Source: an uncultured Lysobacteraceae bacterium
GTDB taxonomy: Bacteria > Pseudomonadota > Gammaproteobacteria > Xanthomonadales > Rhodanobacteraceae
Assembly: GCA_946480705.1 (NCBI GenBank)
Contig: CAMLLF010000322.1
Location: 1-5,385, forward strand
DNA: 5,385 nucleotides
Reading direction: 5' to 3'
Program-made: the position numbers and the translations under genes
Part shown: positions 1 to 5,385 of the stretch, one piece after another
How positions within the stretch are numbered: the first letter of the stretch is position 1
How the letters are laid out: the number at the start of each line of letters is the position of its first letter
Notes under the pieces: model-generated
What the model was told of the DNA's origin: nothing
The model's input: the letters and a program-made list of their open reading frames with translations, nothing else
Database searches by the model: none

Positions 1-317
1 GCTTCAAGGCGCAGCATCCGGACGTGCCGACGAAGTCGGGCATCATGCTCGGCCTCGGCGAGACCTTCGAGCAGGTCGAAGGTGCGTTGAACGATTTGCG
101 CGCGCACGATGTCGACATGGTGACCATCGGTCAATACCTGCAACCCACGCCGCACCACCATCCGGTAATCCGTTACTGGACGCCGGCGGAGTTCAAGGCG
201 CTGGAAGAACTGGGCTATCGCCTGGGCTTCCAGCACGTGGCTTCCGGGCCGATGGTGCGTTCGTCCTATCATGCGGACGAAATGGCGCACGCCGCCGGCA
301 TTGTTCAGACCGCTTAG
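1..317 (+). CDS. lipA: Lipoyl synthase LipA, C-terminal part (5' truncated by window edge)
   Basis: LipA is a cytoplasmic radical-SAM enzyme that inserts two sulfur atoms into the octanoyl group carried by lipoyl-domain proteins or GcvH, the last step of lipoate synthesis. The reading frame is already open at base 3 and gives 104 residues before the TAG at 315-317; a full LipA has about 320-340 residues, so roughly the last third is present. The radical-SAM CxxxCxxC motif lies outside the window. Visible family signatures are [12 protein letters not shown], the GQYLQP strand followed by a His-rich HHHPV stretch, and the C-terminal RSSYHA motif at 258-275, whose serine is known in the family to ligate the auxiliary iron-sulfur cluster. 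The GTG at 24 is an internal valine, not a start. The next gene begins 28 bases after the stop, so the two are probably co-transcribed. Codon use resembles the neighbours and nothing looks broken. Confidence 0.96.
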   Translation, partial: FKAQHPDVPTKSGIMLGLGETFEQVEGALNDLRAHDVDMVTIGQYLQPTPHHHPVIRYWTPAEFKALEELGYRLGFQHVASGPMVRSSYHADEMAHAAGIVQTA

Positions 318-335
318 GCAAGATCGAGTTTCGTT

Positions 336-340
336 GGAGA
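336..340 (+). promoter_or_regulatory. Ribosome binding site of prc
   Basis: GGAGA lies 5 bases before the ATG at 346. It decides the start: the longer in-frame possibility at 271 would begin inside the lipA coding sequence, lacks such a site and would place 25 unrelated residues ahead of a clear signal peptide. Confidence 0.8.
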
Positions 341-345
341 CACAC

Positions 346-2571
346 ATGCGCAAGACCCTGATCGTTCTCGCCCTCCTGGCCTCCGGCTTCGTCGCGGCCA
401 AGCCGACCGGTCAGTCCGGTCCGCTGCTCAAGCCCGTCGAAGACCAGGCCGAGGCGGCCATCTGGGCTTCGCGCTTCCTGACGCGCTTCCACTACAAGGC
501 CGTGCCGCTCGACGACGCGATGTCGGCCAAGATGTTCGACGCGTACTTCGAGTCGCTCGACGGCGAGAAGCTGTTTTTCCTGAAGTCCGACGTCGACCGC
601 TTCAGCGCGGCGCGCGAACAGCTCGACGACGCGATCTTCAACAAAGACCTCACGATGCCGTTCGCGGTGTTCAATCTTTATCTGCAGCGCGTCGCCGAAC
701 GCACGGCGTATTCGCGCAAGCTGCTGGAAAAGCCGTTCGATTTCAGTGCGCCGGAAACCTATGTGTTCGACCGCGAGCACGCAGCCTGGCCGGCGAATAC
801 GGCCGAGCTCGACGATCTCTGGCGCAAGCGCGTGAAGAACGACGTGCTGCGCCTGAAGCTCGCCGGCAAGAAGGACGACGAGATCCGCAAGACGCTCGAC
901 AAGCGCTACGCCGGCTTCGCCGACCGCGTCGCGCAGATCAACAGCGAAGACGTCTTCCAGACCTTCATGAACGCGTACGCGACCTCGATCGAGCCGCACA
1001 CGAACTACCTCGGCCCGCGCGCGAGCGAGAACTTCGACATCTCGATGAAGCTGTCGCTCGAGGGCATCGGCGCGGTGCTGCAGCGCGAAGACGAATACAC
1101 CGCGATCCGCGAGATCGTGCCGGGCGGTCCCGCGGCGCTGTCGGGCAAGCTCAAGGTCGGCGACCGCATTCTCGGCGTCGGCCAGGGCGAGAACGGCCCG
1201 ATCAACGACGTGATCGGCTGGCGTCTCGACGATGTCGTCGAGCAGATCCGCGGCCAGAAGGACACGGTCGTGCGCCTCGAAGTGCTGCCGGCCGACGGCG
1301 GCCCCGATGCGAAGCACCAGACGCTGTCGCTGGTGCGCAAGAAAGTCAGCATCGAAGAGCAGGCCGCCAAGAAACAGATCATCGAGGTCAGGGACGGCGC
1401 GACGACGCGCCGCGTCGGCGTGATCCAGCTGCCGACGTTCTATCTCGATTTCGACGCACGCCGCCGCGGCGACCGCGACTACAAGAGCGCGACGCGCGAC
1501 ACCGCGAAGCTGCTCGCCGAACTCAAGCAGGAAAAAGTCGACGGCGTCGTGATCGACCTGCGCAACAACGGCGGCGGCAGCCTCAGCGAAGCGACCGAAC
1601 TCACGGGCCTGTTCATCGATCAGGGGCCGGTCGTGCAGGTGCGCAGCGCGCAGGGTCGCGTCGAAGCCGAGGAAGATCATCAGTCCGGCATGATCTGGGA
1701 CGGCCCGCTCGCCGTCATGGTCAACCGCGGCTCGGCGTCGGCGTCGGAAATCTTCGCCGCCGCGATCCAGGACTATGGCCGCGGCGTCATCATCGGCGAG
1801 CCGACGTTCGGCAAGGGCACCGTGCAGATGCTCGTCGACCTCGACAACGCCGCGCAGAACGAGAAGCCGAAGTACGGCGAACTCAAGATGACGAGCGCGC
1901 AGTTCTTCCGCATCAACGGCGGCACGACGCAGCTGCGCGGCGTCGTGCCCGACATCGCCTTCCCCGACGGCGGCGAGGCCAAGGAATTCGGCGAGTCGAG
2001 CTATCCGAATGCGTTGCCGTGGAGCTCGATCACGCCGGCCAGGTACGAAGCCGTCGCCGACCTCAAGCCGATCCTGCCGATGCTCGCGACGCGCCATGAC
2101 GCACGCATCGCGAAATCGAAGGAATGGCAGTACTACGCCGAGGACCAGGCCGAGGTGAAGCGCCTGCGCGCCGAGAAGACCGTCTCGCTCAACGAGGCCG
2201 AGCGCCGCAAGGAGCGCGACGACCAGGAAGCGCGCAAGAAGACCCGCGACGCCGAACGCGCCGCGCTCGAAAAGGCCGAGAAATCCGACGTCTCCGTCGC
2301 GAGCGCGACGACGACCGCGGTCAGCGAAGGCAGCACGGCCGAGGACGGCGAAGACACCGTCGCCCACGTCTCCGACGACGGCCTGCAGGCCGACGAACGC
2401 AGCATCAAGAGCCAGGTCGAGCGCGAGAAGCAGGCCAAGCAGCGCAAGGACGTCGCGCTCGATGAAGCGGCGCACATCCTTGCGGACGAGATCGGCCTGA
2501 TCCGCGCCGACACCAAGCTCGCGCAGCAGGTGCTGCCGCAGCAGCCCGGAGCGCGACTGCGCGTCGACTGA
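346..2571 (+). CDS. prc: Carboxy-terminal processing (tail-specific) protease, Prc/Tsp type, S41A family
   Basis: This is a periplasmic serine protease that recognises non-polar C-termini; in E. coli, Prc trims penicillin-binding protein 3 and degrades SsrA-tagged and cell-wall-hydrolase substrates. The 741-residue product (E. coli Prc has 682) starts with a signal peptide: RK, a hydrophobic core, and VAA ending at residue 18 as likely cleavage site. An N-terminal helical domain follows, including a PHTNYL motif. A PDZ domain spans about 236-318, entered through LSLEGIGAVL. The S41 core carries VVIDLRNNGGGS (402-412) and a GSASASEIF segment. The catalytic serine is S465 and the general base K490 in FGKG, exactly 25 residues apart as in E. 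coli (S452/K477). A TSP C-terminal domain begins near 565 (NALPWSSI). Its charged, coiled-coil-like helix (about 590-645) is followed by an acidic, Ala/Ser/Thr-rich linker (646-685) that accounts for much of the extra length. The gene sits 28 bases behind lipA with no evident promoter between, and a strong terminator follows its stop. The active site is intact. Confidence 0.96.
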   Translation: MRKTLIVLALLASGFVAAKPTGQSGPLLKPVEDQAEAAIWASRFLTRFHYKAVPLDDAMSAKMFDAYFESLDGEKLFFLKSDVDRFSAAREQLDDAIFNKDLTMPFAVFNLYLQRVAERTAYSRKLLEKPFDFSAPETYVFDREHAAWPANTAELDDLWRKRVKNDVLRLKLAGKKDDEIRKTLDKRYAGFADRVAQINSEDVFQTFMNAYATSIEPHTNYLGPRASENFDISMKLSLEGIGAVLQREDEYTAIREIVPGGPAALSGKLKVGDRILGVGQGENGPINDVIGWRLDDVVEQIRGQKDTVVRLEVLPADGGPDAKHQTLSLVRKKVSIEEQAAKKQIIEVRDGATTRRVGVIQLPTFYLDFDARRRGDRDYKSATRDTAKLLAELKQEKVDGVVIDLRNNGGGSLSEATELTGLFIDQGPVVQVRSAQGRVEAEEDHQSGMIWDGPLAVMVNRGSASASEIFAAAIQDYGRGVIIGEPTFGKGTVQMLVDLDNAAQNEKPKYGELKMTSAQFFRINGGTTQLRGVVPDIAFPDGGEAKEFGESSYPNALPWSSITPARYEAVADLKPILPMLATRHDARIAKSKEWQYYAEDQAEVKRLRAEKTVSLNEAERRKERDDQEARKKTRDAERAALEKAEKSDVSVASATTTAVSEGSTAEDGEDTVAHVSDDGLQADERSIKSQVEREKQAKQRKDVALDEAAHILADEIGLIRADTKLAQQVLPQQPGARLRVD

Positions 2572-2597
2572 CGCCGACGGCGGTTTGCGGCAAAACG

Positions 2598-2625
2598 AAA
2601 AATCCCGGCTTCGGCCGGGTTTTTT
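2598..2625. terminator. Intrinsic terminator, probably bidirectional, after prc
   Basis: A perfect 6-bp stem (CCCGGC at 2604-2609, GCCGGG at 2614-2619) closes a TTCG tetraloop with the very stable C(UUCG)G geometry. Six T follow at 2620-2625, giving a classic rho-independent terminator 26 bases after the end of the prc stop codon. On the other strand the same stem is preceded by A and followed by A then TTTTT, so it can also stop transcripts arriving from the opposing DUF5071 gene. Its position between convergent genes fits that double role. Confidence 0.9.
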
Positions 2626-2787
2626 CTGTCGCGGAATCGTGAGCACAGCCCCGGCGTGCTCTCGCGCATGCGGGTCTCGCCGCAGTCGGCCCCGCCGGTT
2701 GCGGGCAGCCGATGCACGGATTCCTGCGCGAGCCAGGTGCGCAATTTGAACAGTGCTGACTTGTCCAGAAGTCGGCGCCGCGGCGGG

Positions 2788-3180
2788 TCAGCCGCGCTCG
2801 AGAACTTCCCGGGCGATCTCCGGCAGATCTTCGGCGATCTCGCTGGCGGTCGGCGCCTCGACGAGGCGCACGAGTTCCGCGCGCAGCTGCCTGGGCAACA
2901 CATCCGATTCGCCGACGAGCCGGCCGACGATTCCGTATTTCCACACGTCGTCGCCGGACGCAAGCACGGCACGCACATGCGGCAGCAGCGGCGCGCCGAT
3001 GCTCGCCAGAAACGGTGCGAGCACGCGGGCGACCGGCCAGTTGAGGTCCTGCAGCCATTCCATCAGCGCCGGCAGTACCGGTTCGACGGCCGGATAGCCT
3101 GCGGCGACGGCAGCTTCGGCGCGACGCAGGTCATGCTTGTCGCACGGTATCCAGGCCGCGTGGGCAGCGCCGGGTGTCAT
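2788..3180 (-). CDS. DUF5071-family protein, function unknown
   Basis: The gene encodes 130 residues with no signal peptide or membrane segment, so it is probably cytoplasmic. I recognise it as DUF5071 from three features: the IPxDKHD-like start (IPCDKHD, residues 11-17), the aromatic motif EWLQDLNWPVA (41-51) and the GDDVWKY motif (76-82). Between and after these lie amphipathic helices (LAPFLASIGAPLLPHVRAVL and a C-terminal helix pair), giving an all-helical pattern reminiscent of HEAT-type repeats. No catalytic motif is visible and the family has no established biochemical role that I know of. The ATG at 3180 is the only good start ahead of the conserved IPCDKHD; no clear Shine-Dalgarno sequence precedes it. 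It begins 28 bases after the end of the upstream M17 aminopeptidase gene, so it may depend on coupling or on a shared transcript. Family assignment rests on remembered motifs, not a search. Confidence 0.82.
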   Translation of the reverse strand: MTPGAAHAAWIPCDKHDLRRAEAAVAAGYPAVEPVLPALMEWLQDLNWPVARVLAPFLASIGAPLLPHVRAVLASGDDVWKYGIVGRLVGESDVLPRQLRAELVRLVEAPTASEIAEDLPEIAREVLERG

Positions 3181-3208
3181 GGCGTCTGGCGAACGTCGCG
3201 CCGGAACG

Positions 3209-4582
3209 TCAGCCGGCGGTCCCGTAGCGCTTCTTCAAAAACTCGAAGTACGCGCGCAGGCCCTGCGCCTCGCCGCCCTTGGGCTTGCCGGGCCGTTCGC
3301 CGTCGTTCCACGAATAGACGTCCAGATGCGCCCAGGGGATGGTCTCGGGCACGAAGCGTTCGAGGTAGAGCGCGGCGGTGACCGCGCCAGCGTGACGCGA
3401 CGGGCCGGCGTTGGCGAGATCGGCGATGTGCGATTCGAGCATGGTCAGGTACGGGCGCCACAGCGGCATGCGCCACAACGGGTCCTGCTGCGCGGTGCCG
3501 GCGTCGAGCAATTGCTGCGCGATGTCGTCGCGGTTGCAGAACAGTGCGGGCAGGTCGGGGCCGAGCGCGATGCGCGCGGCACCCGTCAGGGTTGCGAAAT
3601 CGAGGATCAGGTCGGGTTTCTGCTCGGCCGCATAGGCCAGCGCATCGCAGAGGATCAGGCGTCCTTCGGCATCGGTGTTGTCGATCTCGACGGTGATGCC
3701 GGGGCGCGTCGTGATGACCTCGCCGGGGCGATAGGCGTTGCCGGCGACGGCGTTCTCGACCGCGGGAATCAGCAGCGTCAGGCGCAGCGGCAGCTTGGCC
3801 TGCATCACGAGGCCGGCCAGCGCGATCGCATGCGCGGCGCCGCCCATGTCCTTCTTCATCCAGCGCATGCCGTCGGCGGGCTTGAGATCGAGTCCGCCGG
3901 TGTCAAAGCAGACGCCCTTGCCGACGATGACGAGATGCGGTCCCTTCTTGCCCCAGGTCAGTTCGGCGAGGCGCGGTTCGCGGTGGCTCGCGCGGCCGAC
4001 GGCGTGGATGGTCGGGAAGTTGTTCTTGAGCAGCGCGTCGCCGACCCATTCGCGGAATTTCGCGCCGTGGGCTTTACCGAGATCGCGCACCGCGGCGCAG
4101 AGTTCGGCCGGCCCGAGGTCTTCGGTCGGCGTGTTGATGAGATCGCGCGTCCGCGTCGCGGCTTCGACGAGCGGCGCGACGGCGGCGATGACCGCGGCGT
4201 CGACCGCGAGCTGCGCCGGCGCGCGGCGCGGCTTCTTGTAGCGCGTGAACTGATAGGCGCCGAGCGCCCAGCCGAGTGCCGCGCGCTGCACGTCGATCGC
4301 GTCGTTGCCGAGGCGATAGTCGCCGGCCGGCAGGCGCTGGGGCAGGCTCGCTAGCGCATAGATGTCGTCGGTACGTCCGACGCCGACCAGCACGCAGCGC
4401 AGGCTGCCGTCGTCGTTGGGCACCTGCACGAGGCTGCCGGCATCGGCCTTGAAGCCCTGCGCCTCGACCCAGCGTTTTGCCTTCGCGCCGAGGCTCTTGA
4501 GCTGAGCGTCCAGCGTGTCGGTCGTCAGTGCGATCAGCTCGGTGGCGCGGCTGTTGCGGCGCAGTTCGGTCAGTCCTTGCAT
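3209..4582 (-). CDS. M17 family leucyl aminopeptidase (cytosol aminopeptidase, PepA-like)
   Basis: This is a cytoplasmic two-metal aminopeptidase that releases N-terminal residues, typically leucine, from peptides; the family works as hexamers. The protein has 457 residues, against about 503 for E. coli PepA, the difference lying mainly in a shorter N-terminal domain (residues 1 to about 135). The catalytic domain is complete. Metal ligands are K222, D227, D245, D304 and E306, and the catalytic residues are K234 and R308. Their spacing matches bovine LAP (K250, D255, K262, D273, D332, E334, R336) exactly, and residues 302-309 form the family signature NTDAEGRL. GLDLKP replaces the GISIKP-type sequence of E. 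coli PepA, so this is a different M17 branch and the symbol pepA is withheld. The start at 4582 is supported by AGGA 5 bases upstream. The HAD gene ends 81 bases upstream and the DUF5071 gene starts 28 bases downstream. A GATAAT hexamer at 4637-4632 could be a -10 box, but no matching -35 is seen. Confidence 0.95.
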   Translation of the reverse strand: MQGLTELRRNSRATELIALTTDTLDAQLKSLGAKAKRWVEAQGFKADAGSLVQVPNDDGSLRCVLVGVGRTDDIYALASLPQRLPAGDYRLGNDAIDVQRAALGWALGAYQFTRYKKPRRAPAQLAVDAAVIAAVAPLVEAATRTRDLINTPTEDLGPAELCAAVRDLGKAHGAKFREWVGDALLKNNFPTIHAVGRASHREPRLAELTWGKKGPHLVIVGKGVCFDTGGLDLKPADGMRWMKKDMGGAAHAIALAGLVMQAKLPLRLTLLIPAVENAVAGNAYRPGEVITTRPGITVEIDNTDAEGRLILCDALAYAAEQKPDLILDFATLTGAARIALGPDLPALFCNRDDIAQQLLDAGTAQQDPLWRMPLWRPYLTMLESHIADLANAGPSRHAGAVTAALYLERFVPETIPWAHLDVYSWNDGERPGKPKGGEAQGLRAYFEFLKKRYGTAG

Positions 4583-4587
4583 GCGAA

Positions 4588-4591
4588 TCCT
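4588..4591 (-). promoter_or_regulatory. Ribosome binding site of the M17 aminopeptidase gene
   Basis: AGGA on the minus strand sits 5 bases before the ATG at 4582 and supports that start, which gives the short N-terminal domain described for the protein. Confidence 0.65.
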
Positions 4592-4663
4592 GAGGGTCGT
4601 TGACGTATCGGGGTGACGGCGTTCCCGACAGATTATCCGTTGCGGCGGTCCAGGCCGCGTTTT

Positions 4664-5338
4664 TTACAGCCAGTCGGCGAGTTCGGTCAGCGTGCGGAAT
4701 TCGATATCGGGACGCGGAGCGTCCGACCAGTCGCGGCCGTCGCGGTTCAGCCAGGCCGACGGCAGGCCCGCGCCGCGCGCGCCATGCACATCGAGCAACG
4801 GGTCGTCGCCGACGTGCAGCACGAACGGCGGCTCGACGCCGACGCGGCGGCAGGCTTCGTGGAAGATCTCGGGCGCAGGCTTCGCGCGGCCGAAGTCGCG
4901 CGCGGTCACGCAGTCGACGAACAGATGCCGCAGCCCAATGCGACCGAGATCGGCGTTGCCGTTGGACAGGCCGATCAGCGGCACGCGCGCGGCCAGTCGT
5001 TCGAGTGCCGGACGCGCGTCGGCGTACAGATCGACCTCGTTGCGCGCCGCATAGAACGCTTCGAACGCGGCTTCGACGGTGTCCTCGCCGAAGCCGTGCG
5101 GCGTCAGCGCGGTCGTCAGGCTGAGCTTGCGCTGGGCCGTGAAGTCGTGCGCGAGGTGCGGGTTCTCGAGCGCGATGCGGTCGCGCAGTTCGCGCATGAG
5201 CGCGATCGGATAAGCCGCCGCGACCGTCGGGCAGTGCGTCAGCAGCCAGTCGTGCAGGCGCTGTTCGGCGCGCTGCACGATCGGCGCGATCGGCCACAAC
5301 GTGTCGTCGAGGTCGAGACTGATGGCGTGGATCTGCAT
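4664..5338 (-). CDS. HAD-superfamily phosphatase, subfamily IA, YigB-like
   Basis: This is a cytoplasmic haloacid-dehalogenase-type hydrolase, probably Mg-dependent, acting on a small phosphorylated metabolite. From the ATG at 5338 it has 224 residues. Motif I is DLDDTLW, with nucleophile D9 and acid/base D11. A helical C1 cap follows (about 16-110). Motif II is LSNGN with S125, motif III is RAKP with K153, and motif IV is HVGDDPLLD with D178, D179 and D183. All are intact. Sequence around motifs I, II and IV (DLDDTL, NGNA, LHVGDD, a conserved W near 196) resembles E. coli YigB, which dephosphorylates 5-amino-6-(5-phosphoribitylamino)uracil in flavin synthesis. YigB is promiscuous, so the true substrate remains open. 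A longer in-frame start at 5380 exists, but its 14 extra residues would be encoded by the palindrome at 5363-5385 and family members begin near M1 here; GGGA 5 bases before the ATG at 5338 gives modest support. An 81-base spacer separates it from the M17 gene on the same strand. Confidence 0.9.
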   Translation of the reverse strand: MQIHAISLDLDDTLWPIAPIVQRAEQRLHDWLLTHCPTVAAAYPIALMRELRDRIALENPHLAHDFTAQRKLSLTTALTPHGFGEDTVEAAFEAFYAARNEVDLYADARPALERLAARVPLIGLSNGNADLGRIGLRHLFVDCVTARDFGRAKPAPEIFHEACRRVGVEPPFVLHVGDDPLLDVHGARGAGLPSAWLNRDGRDWSDAPRPDIEFRTLTELADWL

Positions 5339-5343
5339 GGGTT

Positions 5344-5347
5344 TCCC
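5344..5347 (-). promoter_or_regulatory. Weak ribosome binding site of the HAD phosphatase gene
   Basis: GGGA on the minus strand lies 5 bases ahead of the ATG at 5338. The match to the Shine-Dalgarno consensus is only partial, but the spacing is right and it favours the shorter protein over the in-frame start at 5380. Confidence 0.4.
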
Positions 5348-5350
5348 GAA

Positions 5351-5385
5351 AACGGGGTCAGGTTCACTTGGTGGAGCCAAGTGAA
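5351..5385. repeat. REP-like palindrome, cut by the window edge
   Basis: TTCACTTGG (5363-5371) and CCAAGTGAA (5377-5385) are perfect 9-base inverted arms around a 5-base loop (TGGAG), and the right arm ends exactly at the window edge. The left arm is preceded by AACGGGGTCAGG; GGGGTCAGG-type sequences mirrored by CCTGACCCC are familiar from dispersed intergenic palindromes in proteobacteria, so the stem probably continues outside the window. It lies 24 bases upstream of the HAD start codon, in the likely 5' leader. The inverted repeat is seen directly; membership of a dispersed family is inferred. Confidence 0.65.

Noticed and set aside
271..345. A longer N-terminus for Prc starting at 271.
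   Set aside because: It would overlap lipA, lacks an RBS, and would bury the signal peptide that begins at 346.
193..2646. An 817-codon open frame on the minus strand, antisense to prc.
   Set aside because: It mirrors prc codon by codon. Its Arg/Leu/Ala/Asp-rich composition is what GC-rich coding DNA gives on the opposite strand, it shows no domain motif, and its ATG lies beyond the terminator. prc has signal peptide, PDZ and catalytic motifs.
2133..2978. A 281-codon minus-strand frame across the convergent gap as a full gene.
   Set aside because: It overlaps both DUF5071 and the end of prc out of frame and translates the terminator hairpin (KNPAEAG). Only its middle section is kept as a weak finding.
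3137..4354. A 405-codon open frame on the plus strand, antisense to the M17 aminopeptidase.
   Set aside because: It has Arg/Gly/Ala-rich shadow composition and no recognisable motif, while the opposite strand carries every M17 active-site residue in correct spacing.
4074..5297. A 407-codon minus-strand frame overlapping the HAD and M17 genes.
   Set aside because: It is frame-shifted relative to both real genes, extremely rich in Arg and Ala, and runs straight across the gap between them.
5339..5380. A longer N-terminus for the HAD protein starting at 5380.
   Set aside because: The extra 14 codons are read from the palindrome at the window edge and precede the normal start of the HAD fold; GGGA supports the ATG at 5338.
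1..5385. A novel defence, mobile or biosynthetic system.
   Set aside because: All five proteins fit known families, four with clear housekeeping roles. No transposase, nuclease, toxin-antitoxin pair, CRISPR repeat or structured RNA was seen.

Overview
The window is GC-rich DNA packed with bacterial housekeeping genes. It reads best as a chromosomal segment of a gammaproteobacterium, most likely of the Xanthomonas/Lysobacter/Rhodanobacter group. That placement is an inference from the high GC, from a lipA gene directly followed by a Prc-type protease, and from the protein sequences; no search was run.

Layout. The left half is on the + strand. It holds the last third of lipA (lipoyl synthase, cut by the window edge), then after 28 bases a complete prc-type gene for a periplasmic tail-specific protease (346-2571). 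A strong UUCG-loop hairpin with A and T tracts on its two sides (2598-2625) ends prc and can also work in the opposite direction. The right half is on the - strand and, in transcription order, reads: a HAD-superfamily phosphatase resembling YigB (5338-4664), an M17 leucyl aminopeptidase (4582-3209) and a small DUF5071-family protein of unknown function (3180-2788). The spacers are 81 and 28 bases, so the three could form one transcript running towards prc. The two groups converge on 2572-2787.

Functions. LipA makes the lipoyl cofactor in the cytoplasm. Prc degrades or trims periplasmic proteins from their C-termini. The M17 enzyme removes N-terminal residues from peptides in the cytoplasm. 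The HAD enzyme probably dephosphorylates a small metabolite, possibly the flavin precursor handled by E. coli YigB. I see no evidence that these genes form a dedicated system; the arrangement looks like ordinary conserved chromosomal neighbourhoods.

What deserves a second look: the right edge enters what appears to be a REP-like palindrome (5351-5385), whose second half can be predicted beyond the window; the DUF5071 gene has no assigned function; and the convergent gap carries a faint, possibly degenerate coding signal. No CRISPR array, tRNA, rRNA, insertion sequence, phage gene or defence gene was recognised. No stretch longer than 300 bases lacks a gene.
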